Assembly: GCA_947095585.1 (NCBI GenBank)
Contig: OX352763.1
Coordinates: forward strand, 63,397,016-63,461,015
Source: Nephrocerus scutellatus
Lineage: Eukaryota; Arthropoda; Insecta; Diptera; Pipunculidae
Reading direction: 5' to 3'
Length of the DNA stretch: 64,000 nt
Shown here: one piece after another, positions 45,410-56,950 of the stretch
Position numbering within the stretch: the stretch's first letter is position 1
Layout: each line of letters begins with the position of its first letter
The notes under the pieces: generated by a model
Told to the model about the DNA's origin: nothing
Database searches by the model: none
The model's input: only the letters and a program-made list of their open reading frames with translations
Made by a program: the position numbers and the translations under genes

Positions 45410-46211
45410 TCTGAAAGCCCTTATTGAGCAGACTTCAAAAACAGCAATCCCTACCATAAAAAAGTACGGCCGTGTAGAAATAATTATCACCTTTCATTTG
45501 ATACCAATATTGAGGCCCGCCCAATTTTAAACACGCTCCCTGATGAACTTCAATGTGAAAGTCATTTTTTGGCTCTAACTCTGTCGAGGGCAGTTGGATT
45601 GGACCAAATATATTATAGGACGGAAGGTATTTTTATTTCATATGATACCAATTAATTGATTCACATACCTGTTCTTATATAGGAATAACTGAATCATATG
45701 ATATTTCACTCAATTATATAAAAAACAACATGAACCAGGTACAACTTGATCAAACTTCCGTTTTAGCTGGCGTACGCCCATAAAAAAAGTACGGCCGTGT
45801 AGAAGTAATTATCACCTTTAATTTCATACCAATATTTGGGCCCGCCCACTTTTGAACACGACCCCTGCTGAACTTCAATGTGAAAGTCATTTTTTGACTA
45901 TAACTCTGTCGAGGGGGTTGGATTGGACCAAATATTTTATAGGACGGAAGGTATTTTTATTACCTTTCATTTGATACCAATTAACCCCTAACATCCATCA
46001 AACCACAAAGAAAACTTAATTTTTCAAAAAAGTGCTCAAAACTTTAACTCTCCATAAGGGGGAATTTCATTGAAACTCCGCCCACATTCCCGGGCGGTTG
46101 ATTGGCGGGGGGTGTAAAATTCAAAATCCTTAAATTCCTTAAAACACATATTGGCCCCACTAATGCAACCAGTTGAAAATGAATTGGATCATTTAGTTGA
46201 GGACGATATTA
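45410..46211. repeat. Non-coding stretch with a 200-bp direct repeat
   Basis: Units at about 45455-45655 and 45787-45992 share GTACGGCCGTGTAGAA, TTCAATGTGAAAGTCATTTTTTG and GACGGAAGGTATTTTTATT. They are clearly diverged from each other and about 333 bases apart. Confidence 0.75.
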
Positions 46212-46340
46212 GGCGTATTTTATTTTCCGAGGAATAAGGAATTAGAGTTTGAAAACCAGCAAAACAGCAGGTTTTCTTATTCCAAGAAGGAATTGCAATT
46301 GTTGTTGTAATTCCTTATTCCTCGGCAAATAAAATACAGC
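46212..46340. mobile_element. 129-bp deletion derivative of the 37501-38803 TIR family
   Basis: The ends GGCGTATTTTATTTTCCGAG and CTCGGCAAATAAAATACAGC are inverted. The duplication TATTA flanks it (46207-46211, 46341-46345). Its left half resembles the right end of the 37501 element and its right half resembles the left end, including CCAGC-AAACAGCAGG and AATTCCTTCTTGGAAT. Confidence 0.78.
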
Positions 46341-46543
46341 TATTATGGAAAAAGTGGACACAAGCCAAGAATGACAAAATATAAGATTGCGCATTGCGCA
46401 TGTCGGCCATATTGACAATCGTTGATGACGTAGGCTGTGACCAAGAAAGTAAACAAAACAAAAACGACCATACGTGGAAGTAATAAAGCAATTTTCGCAG
46501 ACAAATAAATTTGATTTTACGGAAGTTAAAAATTAATTAAACA

Positions 46544-46867
46544 TTGTTTTTATATATTATATCAGTATATCTAAATTTATTTTATAATATTTATATATTT
46601 TTGCTGCCGTTGAGCTCGTACGGACATTCTTCTTATTTATTTCCGATTAGTCTGGTTGTTGGCTGTTGGGGAAATTTTAAACAAGTTCTTAGTAAAACAA
46701 CAACCACATTCAAGCTAGACAGACTCAAGACAGAAGACACTTCCTTTACTTGGGTTAATCACCTTTCTGAAGGAGAATTATCAAGACCGACACATGAGTT
46801 AATGAAACACATTAACGCCTTAGCCATTATCTTCAACAAATTCAATGGAGAATCAGTAACGATTTGA
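46544..46867 (+). pseudogene. Possible transposase C-terminal remnant, unassigned
   Basis: The 107-residue frame ends with FTWVNHLSEGELSRPTHELMKHINALAII, and just past the stop, in another frame, a LFLEREFRIIKLN-like segment follows. This layout recalls the C-terminus of some DNA-transposon transposases (a GGL.KPS/T turn followed by an R.F..R..LN end). The superfamily is not certain, and the first 45 residues look like non-coding AT-rich sequence. Confidence 0.35.
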
Positions 46868-46869
46868 AA

Positions 46870-47425
46870 AGAATATTTAAAAACACAAATAAACAACAGT
46901 TTGCAAATACCTTACGATTTAAATATTAAAAAACTATTTTTAGAGCGAGAATTCAGAATAATAAAGCTCAACAAAGAAATTAAAGTTTAAAAAAATCACA
47001 ACTTAAGTTAACTAACAAACCGGCCATTTTCACGGCCCCGAATACTTTCTAAAGAGATATATTTATTAATTTATTAATTAATTATCAAATAAAGATTAGG
47101 AAATTGTTTGTTGGAAACGTATAAAAGACGAACACAATAAAAATACCATCAACATAATTCATAGCAAACATCCAAGCCAACGAATACTTTTTAAAGAGAA
47201 ATATTTATTCAATACATTAATTAGCTTAATAAGTTAATAAACAACAATAAAGGATAATAATAAAACATTAAACAGCAATAAAAAAAAATTAATGTACAAC
47301 AACCACACGTAAAACTCAAGCAAACAAGCAACAACAAGAGCTGTCATGTCACAGGTGACGTACATGCGCAGAAGTTTTCAATTTTAAACAACGATCAGCG
47401 CAATCTGTTATTCTATCATTCTTTG
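46870..47425. other. Unassigned AT-rich stretch
   Basis: No gene recognised. A GAATACTTT(C/T)TAAAGAGA motif occurs twice (near 47040 and 47183). It separates the gag and RT parts of the mag-like element. Confidence 0.4.
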
Positions 47426-47429
47426 ACAC

Positions 47430-47551
47430 AAGACACAACGGTTGTGTCTGTTCGCAAAGCAAATAATCGAGTACGTATTTGCGGCGATTACAAAGTGACA
47501 ATCAATCAGTGGTTAGAAATCGATTAATACCCATTGCCTAGAGTTAGGCGC
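47430..47551 (+). pseudogene. Short RT fragment of the mag-like gypsy element
   Basis: SVRKANNRVRICGDYKVTIN is the RT block before the catalytic Asp region in mag-type gypsy elements. It stops at 47551 with YPLPRV-like sequence and resumes at 49245. Confidence 0.78.
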
Positions 47552-49243
47552 ATTCGAATGATATAATCGATTATAATCGATTATTGAAATGTCTTGAGAT
47601 ATCTCGAGATATTGTCCAAAATCATTCGAATGATTTCTTATTTCTGTTCTACCGAGCTAGCGCGAACGATATATGGTATGGATATGCGCAGCGACGAGCG
47701 ACATATCACGTCTGAGCGAAAAGAATAACAAGAACAACAATAAGCAAAAGCAACAAGGAAAAACACAAGCAAATGCTTTCTGTGTTTATACACATCATAC
47801 ATCATAGCATGGTTCATGGCCCATGGCGAAGCAATACACATAACACATCACCCATGTGCGATACTGCGATCTGCTTCTGCGATGTGCTTGCGCTTACGAC
47901 TGTGTAGTGCGACTAACAAGCTACAGCGAGAGAAAAGAAAACAGAAATAATAATACCGAGACCGAGAACTCGAGTGATCATTCGAATGATTTTGTAACGG
48001 AGTACTCGATGCTCATAATCGATTATCATTCGAATGATTTTGCAACCTAGCGAGACCGAGTTCTCGAGTGATCATTCTAATGATGAAATGATGAAATGAT
48101 GATAATGATGAAATTTTATGAAATTTTTAGTGGTTATTACTGAATGGTGGGGGAAGGTTATAGGCTATAGTAACCATTTTTTAACCAATTTTTATGAGAT
48201 TTTCAGTGGTTATTACTGAATGGTGGGTGAAGGTTATAGGCTATAGTATAGTTTGTACGTTTGTCCGATTGTATATTGCGACTTCTACCAGTCAGAATTT
48301 AATGGGACTTGTTTTAAAACAGTTGGTAAGCGCTAGGCTTGCGTTGACGTGACGCGTGTCGCGCGTCGTGTGTGGCGCGTTTAATTTTTTTGTAAAGTTA
48401 TTGTTTTAAAACTTGGCTTGCGATGACGTGACGCGTGAGACTTGTCATTTTTTTTTAAGTACTTCTTTTAAAACTTGGCTTGCAATGATGTGACGCGTGA
48501 GTCGTGTCGCGGGTCGCGTGTGGCACGTGTCATTTTTTTTAAATTATTGTTTTAAAACTTGGCTTGCGATGACGTGACGCGTGTCAAGCTTATACCCAGA
48601 GGACATGCATATTTTTTACCGAACGTGTGTACGTTTGGAAGTTTGTCGTGTCGTATATCTCTGCTTCTACCAGTCAAAATTTGGTGTTTTAAGACAATTG
48701 GTTAGCGCTCGGCTTGCGATAGCGTAATTTTTTCATTCATATGGGATACTACCCCTGGGAATAATGAAAAAAACGCTTAATATATGCATCGCTATAGATT
48801 TATTTAAAGCATTAATGGTTGCAAAGTAAAATGTGGTTTTTTCAGTCTATACAATAGGTCGTGTGTCTACAGTAGTGGAAAGTTTTTGGTAGGAACTCGT
48901 ATATATTTCGGCTTCTTCCAGTCAAAATATAATGGGACTAGTTTTAAAGCAATTGTGACGCGTGAGGAGAGTATGGCGCGTGTGACGCGTGTAAAAAATT
49001 GAAATTTTCTTACGAAGTTTATGAATTAAATGGTTACTATTGGGCTTTTAAGATAATTCAGGTTTTAGACTGAATTACAACTATCCATATGGCTATATTC
49101 TTAAATGTGCTTAGATGTTATAAATTTATACATAAAAAGTACTTCAATTTTTTTTTTGCTCTGAGAAAATCATTCGAATGATAATCGAGTATAGCAATCA
49201 TTTGAATACTCAATAATCGATTATTGAAATCATTCGATTTTGC
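47552..49243. mobile_element. Palindrome-rich non-coding insertion of about 1.7 kb
   Basis: It separates two RT blocks that should be adjacent. Its ends are imperfectly inverted (ATTCGAATGAT...AATCGATTAT). ATCATTCGAATGAT or close variants occur near 47557, 47622, 47979, 48027 and 49167. Internal repeats of about 90 bases (TTAAAACTTGGCTTGCGATGACGTGACGCGTG) run 48330-48600, and a CTACCAGTCA...AATTGGT-type unit occurs near 48285, 48665 and 48905. No coding frame. Confidence 0.65.
48330..48600 (+). repeat. Tandem repeats of about 70-90 bp with TGACGTGACGCGTG core
   Basis: About four units sharing CTTGGCTTGCGATGACGTGACGCGTG followed by a T-rich stretch. A related GTGACGCGTGAG also occurs near 48957. 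Confidence 0.78.
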
Positions 49244-49244
49244 C

Positions 49245-50394
49245 CAACTTGGCGTGCATGGCCGGCGGCGATAAGTTTTCAAAAATTGATTTGTCAAAGG
49301 CATATTTACAGTTGGAAATACACCCAGACATTTGCTTACGTTAAATACACATAAAGGATTGTATCGTCTTAAACGTTTAATGTTTGGTGTTGCTTCTGCT
49401 CCAGCAAAATGACAGAAATACATGGAACAATTACTAAGAGACATTCAAGGCGTTGTTGTATTTTTGGATGACATTAAAATCACTGCTTCAAATGATATTA
49501 CACATCTGCTACGTTTAGAAGAGGTTTTCAAAAGATTAAATGAAAGGAATATACGTGTGAATTTGGACAAATCGAAATTTATTAAGGACCAAATCGAATA
49601 TTGCGGATAATTAATTGATTGCCGTGGTATACATAAAATGCCAAGTAAAATGGATGCCATACAACAGATGAAACGTCCTGCATCAAAGGAAGAAGTGCGA
49701 TAATTTGTCGGCTTAATAAATTACTACTGTCGATTTGTGAAAAATTTAAGTACAATGCTACATCCATTGTACAATTTAATAAAAGATGGTGTGGATTTCA
49801 AGTGTGACACAAATTGCGAAAAAGCGTTCATCGATGCGAAAAATGTCATGCAATCGGATACAGTTTTGGTTCAAATTACCACTGGTGTTAGCGGTTGATG
49901 CAAGTCTGTACGGTCTTGGTGCTGTGTTGAGTCATACATTGGCACAGAGAGATCAATTCAATATGCATCACAAACGTTATCCGATGTCCAAAAACGATAC
50001 AGTCAAATCGATCGTGAGGCATATGCAATCATTTTTGGTGTCAAAAAAAATTTTCAGTACATTTTTGGCCGAAAATTTACATTGTGTACGGACAACAAAC
50101 CGATTGCTCAAATCATTTCACCGAAAGCAAGTTTACCTGTCCTATCTACTACAAGAATTCAACATTACGCTATATTCTTAAGTTCTTTTGATAACGTGGT
50201 ACAACTAAAAATCAAATGAAAATGCAAATACTGACGCGATATCTCGTTTACCAGTTCCGTATACAACAAATACAATTGAAGAAACAGATGTAATCGAAAT
50301 AAATGCAATCGAAAATTTGACTACAATCGAATTTGGTGAAGCTACGATTTTTCGTAAAACCTTAAATACTTGCGTTGCAAATCGGTGGCGATCG
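49245..50394 (+). pseudogene. RT and RNase H of the mag-like gypsy element
   Basis: Begins with DKFSKIDLSKAYLQLEIHP, then YRLKRLMFGVASAPAK, FLDDIKITA (near 49460), a VGLINYYCRFVKNL segment and an RNase H start with LVLAVDASLYGLGAVLS (near 49885). HADALSR-like sequence follows near 50225, then the linker TIEFGEATIFRKTL. Several stops (49391, 49607, 49701) and frameshifts. It is interrupted at 50394 by the MITE. Confidence 0.8.
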
Positions 50395-51049
50395 GTCGAC
50401 TATGTAAGCATTTCGAGTTTCGAATGACGTCACTTTTTCCGCAATTACGACTAAACGCGATTATTGAGTCATACGACTAGTCGTAGTTTCGACTGAATGG
50501 TTGGTGTTTCAGTCGATCAGCTGTTTGGATTTCGACTGGGAAATAAATGTATTTAAAATTATTATTTCTTTATGAAATTAACCGCGTAAATAACTGTTAA
50601 GAAATAATTTTTAATTTTTTTATTTTTATTTATAAAATTATCACTATTTTGCAATGTGCAATAAAAAAAATATTTAAAATTTTTAATATATTATGCTGCT
50701 ACATTCTTTGAATGAGCAGCGTCTACCTTTAGGCGTTTTTTACTACCTACGTATTTGTAATTTTGTCAATACAAATTTCGTTGCTAACATAGAATATTAC
50801 ATTTAACTAATAAAAATATTAGTTTTATATATTAAAAAATATAAAAATTTTTGAATATTCAAAAAAACCAAAAAAGTATAAACAACAACAAAACATAGTT
50901 ACAATCGAAATGGCGCTATCGGGCAATAGTTTTAGTTCGAGAAAATTTTTGTCGTACATGCTTACATAATAGCGATATGTCAAAATTACGACTTTGAGGA
51001 TTTCGACTAGTCGAAAGTCGAAATACGACAGATACATAATCAGCCCCCT
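50395..51049. mobile_element. 655-bp MITE with GATCG target duplication
   Basis: Flanked by GATCG (50390-50394, 51050-51054). The ends are imperfect inverted repeats (GTCGACTATGTA versus, on the complement, GGCTGATTATGTA). CGACTAGTCG palindromes lie near 50476 and 51004. Removing it and one GATCG restores a continuous integrase linker frame (GGDRFGISRNEFTLQQ), which confirms the edges. No coding capacity. Confidence 0.8.
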
Positions 51050-52512
51050 GATCGTTTTGGTATCAGTCGAAATGAATTTACATTACAACAAGTTTGCCTA
51101 ATGCGTGGTATACGTGTGTACATTCCGACTGAATTACGGTAACGGATAGTGGATGGATTACACACTACACATTTCGGTATGACTAAAATGAAAGCATTGG
51201 CAAGAGGCTATTGCTGGTGGAACAATATGAACAAAGAAATCGAAGAAATGGTGATAAATTGCACTTTGTGACAATCACATCGTGCTCAACCGAGTACATT
51301 AAATCCAGTGCATTGTTGGGAAACGCCAACAAAACCATTTCAACCGGTGCATGGTGATTTTGCAAGACCTATACACGGACAATACTTATTTGTGCGGGTC
51401 GATGCATATACAAAATGGCCAAAAGTTCTTATTTTGCCGAACATTACTGCGGATACAACCATTCAAACATGCCGTGAAATCTTCTCATCATTTGGTATTC
51501 CATTGGTTTTTGTTAGTGATTGGGGTACACAATTTGTTTCGCATGAATTCAAAAATTTATCTACAATCAAATGGTATCCAACATAAACAAGGTGCACCAT
51601 ATCATCCGAGTACGAATGGACAAGAAGAAATTTTAAGTGAAAATGATTAAAGATAAATTAAAAACAATTAAATGCAAACGAAGTGATTTACGAATGGAAG
51701 TTGAAAATATTTTGTTGTCATACAGAAGAAGTATACATCCTGCTACTAGTAGATCACCATCCATGCTTATGTTTGGTCGACAGATACGATCCCGTTTAGA
51801 TGTGATGATGCCAGTCGAAAAACAAATAAACATATCGCATGAATGAAATCAACACAAACCGAAATTTAATATTGCCGATCGTGTTGCTGTGCGTGATTAT
51901 TTATCTAAAAACAAACTGTAATTCGGCAGAGTCATTGAAAAAGTGGGAGCTTTACATTTTCAATTGAAATTGGATGACGGTCGTGAGTGGAAGCGACACA
52001 TTGAACAAATGCGAAAAGTTGGTGATAATTTGCAACCATTTCCCGGTATTCAACAAGATCTCGACGATTTTATATGCCAAAATACAACTGATCAACAAAA
52101 TACGGTACAAACAAAGCCAGCGATGCAAAATGATAATTCAACAACCACATATGTACGAAATCATCTGCAACACAGTCAGCAGGCGTTCCAGGAATTTCAA
52201 GTGAAAGTGTGCAAACGTCAAACGGCTCCAGTCAAAACCTTCTCTATAGAAAGCCCAACTCTACGCCTACTAATGCTGTAAACCAACACCAAACGCATGT
52301 GAGTTTGTGGGATGTGAACACAGTGTACACAAAATAAGCAGTCGCAAAGAGCGAGAAACGTAAGATGTGGATAGAGAAGGTTTTGGCTCCATTACAGTTG
52401 CGGCGATCAACACGACAACGGAAGGAGCCGGAACAATTAAATTACTAACTTACAAAATTAATGAAATTATATTCACAATCACAGGAAAAGAAAAATTACT
52501 TGCGTTGGGAAG
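51050..52512 (+). pseudogene. Integrase of the mag-like gypsy element
   Basis: DRFGISRNEFTLQQVC, then the zinc-site HTTHFGM with CWWNNM, then NCTL followed by a TGA where the second zinc Cys should be (51270-51272). The first Asp is in VHGDFARPIHG (51350), the second in VFVSDWGTQFVS (51520, Trp where Asn is usual) and the Glu in YHPSTNGQEE (51605-51630). The C-terminal VRDYLSKNK and HIEQMRKVGD segments run to about 52040. The end, near 52400-52440, has RSTRQRKEPER. Multiple stops and at least three shifts. Confidence 0.8.
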
Positions 52513-52919
52513 AGTTGTTATATTTTAACTTAACTCAATTATAAATCGTGACAATTCCTCGACTGGAATTGAATTTAAAAGGTTGGTAGGACTCTTCTTG
52601 ACATTGCATGGTGAATAGGATATTTTTGTCGGGTGCATTTGATATTTTGCTATTTTATTTGTTTTGTTAATGGAAAAAAGTGCGTTAGATATTTGTGTTT
52701 TGATGAAAGAAAACAAAAGAAAAAGAATAATAATTAAGAGAGCTAAACAATTATTTTAAAACAAATCAAATTCTGACTGGTAGAAGCCCTTTGGACTTGC
52801 AATTATTGCTAATTTATATATAAATTTACGTTATATAAAAATTATATAAATATATTAAATTGTTCTTATGAATACAGTGCTTCAAGAAGGACATGGAGTA
52901 GGACTGAAACGAAGACATT
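52513..52919 (+). other. Possible 3' LTR start and spacer
   Basis: A purine tract TTGGGAAGAG ends at 52511 and TGTTATATTTT follows, fitting a polypurine tract and LTR start for the mag-like element. No second LTR was found. A TCTGACTGGTAGAAG fragment near 52770 matches the complement of the CTACCAGTCAGA unit at 48285. Confidence 0.45.
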
Positions 52920-53646
52920 GTTAGTATTTGTCAACAACAGAAAAGAAGACTCATGTGAAAAAAAGAAAATATGTTTACGATAACTTAGTAGAGGATTTGA
53001 CTTCTTACAAAATATTTATATATATATATATATATATTTCTTCGTTACAATATATTTATCAATTTATAAGTTTACGCTGTAGTTGTTTTTCTATTATATT
53101 TACAGGAAAAACCGTTAACTGCCGAAGAATAAGAAATAGATTAAAACGCTTAACAATGCGTATAAGTCTGCCATTGATAGTAACAATCGCACTGGTGCTG
53201 CACCAGTCATAGCTCCATATATGGAACTCATGGATGAGATTTATGGATACGATAATGTACCACCGGAAAGCTCTGAATCACTGCCAAGTTATGTTGGGAT
53301 AGATCGACAAGAACTTCCAGAAAATGTTAATTCCAAACAATTGTTTGAATCCTTAATTGACGTGTCAATTCCCGGTACCGATGGTGTTCCGATTTCGCCT
53401 TCTCAGGGGTCAATTACTTCAGCTTTATCTCATATAAACAACAATAAGAAAATATCAGTGAAAGAAAGATTACTAAATCGTAAACTTAAGTTCAAAAAGG
53501 AGATGATGAAGTTGAAAGAAACAGGTAAACGGGAAAGGCTTAGGATGAAAGAGAATGCGAAGGAAAAAAGGCATGCAGAGAACAAAGAATGGCAACAGAA
53601 GATACTCAACATTTTGACTAAACTAAAAGAAATAAGAGATTATTGA
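52920..53646 (+). pseudogene. Myb/SANT-like accessory gene of a PIF/Harbinger element, broken
   Basis: The 53221-53646 frame is open, and the same frame reads back from 53221 through NNAYKSAIDSNNRTGAAP, typical of the DNA-binding protein (ORF2) of insect Harbinger elements. Upstream, EKPLTAEE and RNRLKRL lie in other frames (53105-53150), so there are two shifts. A TTTACAG at 53099-53105 could be an intron acceptor. The C-terminal half is a Lys/Glu/Arg-rich coiled coil (about residues 75-140). The transposase lies downstream on the opposite strand. Confidence 0.65.
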
Positions 53647-53649
53647 GTT

Positions 53650-54595
53650 TCGACTGAGATATGAGTTTTGAGGTGAATTAATTGTGTTATTTTCTTTCCT
53701 CCTCTTGAGATACATATCAAAATGTCTATTATATTTTTCTGTACCGCTGGCAGGTATTATCCATACAACATCCATTCAAGGAGGCTTACAACACATTCAA
53801 TTATTGGGGGAAAGTCCATAAAGGTAATTAACAATATGCCTTATCTGTCTTTCTCATACCTTTCGAAGAAAATACATTTTCCCAATTTAAGGAGAACGCC
53901 CCCAACTTATTGAAGGCTACCCATTGCCAATATAAAATCTGATAACATCCTGTTGGACTACAGCACAAGATATACGTCCATCAATGCAGTAAGTTGTGAA
54001 TATAATGAATGCACTCGCTCCAAGACTACGAATATGTAAATTAACACGTAAAAGCTAATCCTGGATAACACCAGTAATATGTACCACAAATTTCTATCTA
54101 TTTTAGGTGAAACAAACGGAATTTACACAATATCGATTTTAAGTTCAGTTTTACTGACTGTTCATCAGCTTTTAGTAGCAATACTAATAATTACACATAC
54201 CAACCTATCACAACAAACAGCAGTTTGAGTAGTAGGGTGGCAATGGGAAAATAGGAAAGACAATAGAATATTCAAAGCGGTTTCATCTCTCTCGCCAAGA
54301 AGGATTTATTGGAATAGAATTTCCAAAGAACAGTAACCTGCAGGGAAACAGGCAAAGTTTTTTCATTTTAAAAGGAAAATTTCATATCTCAGTCTATATT
54401 CAATAATCCCTTATTGATTGTTATATACCGGCCGTTATTGTCAACTATAGACTTACGCTTATTCTTGAGCGTTTTTCATTTATTTCTTCGTCAGTAAATT
54501 TCCTACCTAAGTCGACATTTTCAACTTTATCGATGTACTATATACATAAAAATTTAAATTAAATACATATACGCATTTTTTATAACATAATTTAT
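53650..54595. other. Region between the two Harbinger genes, unassigned
   Basis: No recognised coding region. It lies between the convergent accessory gene and transposase remnant, so it may be internal element sequence. Confidence 0.4.
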
Positions 54596-54599
54596 TAAT

Positions 54600-55040
54600 T
54601 TGTTTTTTAATTGTTTATAATAGTCCTTTTCGTAACAGATTATTTAAAATTTCCGGACGTCGATCTTGAAATAAATTTAATTCAATGGTTATATCTGAAG
54701 CTGGCTCCTCTGGCAATAGGATTTCTTCATTGTCCTCTATGTGTCCTTCATTCTATGGACACAATCATCATGCTCATCCACGCACAAATTGTGTTTATAT
54801 TTGAATGCTCCGTAAAATGAAGAATTCGACGAAAACGTGTTTTCAACAGTCCGAAAGTATTTTCTACTACCATTCTTGTTGCTGAATGCAGGTTATTAAA
54901 CTTGTGGTACTGTTGGGTTAAATTGCCGGTATCTTTATATAATGGGACTAGCCACTGCTTTGGACCATATGCCGAATCTCCAAGTAAAAATGTACCATTT
55001 GGAAATAATGCATCATAATTCTCCGTGGCTTTTGACGTGA
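54600..55040 (-). pseudogene. PIF/Harbinger transposase (HARBI1-like) C-terminal fragment
   Basis: The minus strand from 55040 reads NGTFLLGDSAYGPKQWLVPLY, then FNNLHSATRMVVENTFGLLKTRFRRIL, matching the DDE-domain block LLGDSAY...HS..R.VVE..FG.LK.RFR of HARBI1-like transposases. GDSAY holds the second catalytic Asp and VVENTFG the Glu. After INTIC the frame shifts near 54770, and the C-terminal tail (DNEEILLPEEP) is in another frame down to about 54600. The N-terminal half is missing: the sequence turns into satellite-flank sequence at about 55040. Confidence 0.8.
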
Positions 55041-55044
55041 CAAC

Positions 55045-55164
55045 GTCTCACTACAAGATTTAATGGGGTACATTTTCAAAAAGTTAAATGTTAAGTGATA
55101 CACTGCTGTGATCAACAGAAGTGAGACACTGTTAAATGTCCCACTGTTAAGTGAGTCACGGTTA
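55045..55164. other. Junction between Harbinger fragment and satellite
   Basis: Contains short repeats of the type ACTGTTAA(A/G)TG and GTGA(G/T)(A/T)CAC (55080-55160), not part of the 118-bp monomer. Confidence 0.5.
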
Positions 55165-56840
55165 AATATCAGTACTTTGGGAACTAAGCCATTTCCCAAG
55201 TGATTCGCATGAAATTCGGAATGTAGGACTAAGATGCAACTATAAGACTTCTTCCTATGGAAATTCTGGAATATGATCATTATGGTCTGTAATTTCGGGA
55301 ACCAAGCAATTTTTCAAGTGATTCGCATGAATTTCGGAATGTAGGACTAAGATGCGACTAAAAAATTTCTTCCTATGGAAATTCTGGAATATGATCATTA
55401 TGGTCTGGAATTTCGGGAACAAAGCAATTTCTCAAGTGATTCGCATGAAATTCGGAATGTAGGATTAAGATGTGACTTTAAGATTTCTTCCTATGGAAAT
55501 TCTGGAATATGATAATTATGGTCTGGAATTTCGGGAACAAAGCCATTTCTCAAGTGATTCACATGAAATTCGGAATGTAGGAGTAAGATGTGACTATAAG
55601 ATTTCTTCCTATGGAAATTCTGGAATATGATAATTATGGTCTGGAATTTCGGGAACAAAGCAATATCTCAAGTGATTCGCATGAAATTCGGAATGTAGGA
55701 TTAAGATGTGACTATAAGATTTCTTCCTATGGAAATTCTGGAATATGATAATTATGGTCTGGAATTTCGGGAACAAAGCAATTTCTCAAGTGATTCGCAT
55801 GAAATTCGGAATGTAGGATTAAGATGTGACTTTAAGATTTCTTCCTATGGAAATTCTGGAATATGATCACTATGGTCTGGAATTTCGGGAACAAAGCAAT
55901 ATCTCAAGTGATTCGCATGAAATTCGGAATGTAGGATTAAGATGTGACTATAAGATTTCTTCCTATGGAAATTCTGGAATATGATAATTATGGTCTGGAA
56001 TTTCGGGAACAAAGCAATTTCTCAAGTGATTCACATGAAATTCGGAATGTAGGAGTAAGATGTGACTATAAGATTTCTTCCTATGGAAATTCTGGAATAT
56101 TATCATTATGGTCTGGAATTTCGGGAACAAAGCAATTTCTCATGTGATTCGCATGAAATTCGGAATGTAGGACTAAGATGCGACTATAAGATATCTTCCT
56201 ATGTAAATTCTGGAATATGATCGTTATGGTCTGGAATTTCGGGAACAAAGCAATTTCTCAAGTGATTCGCATGAAATCCAGAATGTAGGACTAAGATGTG
56301 ACTATAAGATTTCTTCCTATGGAAATTCTGGAATATGATCATTATGGTCTGGAATTTCGGGAACAAAGCAATTTCTCAAGCGATTCGCATGAAATTCGGA
56401 ATGTAGGACTAAGATGCGACTTTAAAACTTCTTCCTATTGAAATTCTGGAATATGATCATTATGGTCTGGAATTTGGGGAACAATTCAATTTCTCAAGTG
56501 ATTCGCATGAAATTCGGAATGTAGGACTAAGATGCGACTTTAAAACTTCTTCCTATTGAAATTCTGGAATATGATCATTATGGTCTGGAATTTGGGGAAC
56601 AATTCAATTTCTCAAGTGATTCGCATGAAATTCGGAATGTAGGCCTAAGATGCTACTTTAAAACTTTTTCCTATGGATATTCTGGAATATGATCATTATG
56701 GTCTGGAATTTCTGGAACAAAGCAAATTCTCAAGCGAATCGCATAAAATTCGGAATGTAGGACTAAGATGCTACTTTAAAACTTTTTCCTATGGAAATTC
56801 TGGAATATGATCATTATGGTCTGGAATTTCTGGAACAAAG

Positions 56841-56950
56841 CAATTTCCCAAGCGAGACTATAAAATTTCTTCCTATGGAAATTCTGGAATATGGTCATTA
56901 TGGTCTGGAATTTCGGGAACAAAGCAATTTCTCAAGTGATTCGCATGAAA
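56841..56950 (+). repeat. 84-bp shortened satellite monomer (first of four)
   Basis: CAATTTCCCAAGCGAGACTATAAAA joins two halves of the monomer with about 34 bases deleted. The same join recurs near 60823, 63030 and 63822, always after TTTCTGGAACAAAG. Confidence 0.85.

Noticed and set aside
53722..53913. 63-residue frame between the Harbinger genes
   Set aside because: No similarity recognised and no sign of splicing to the neighbouring Myb-like gene.
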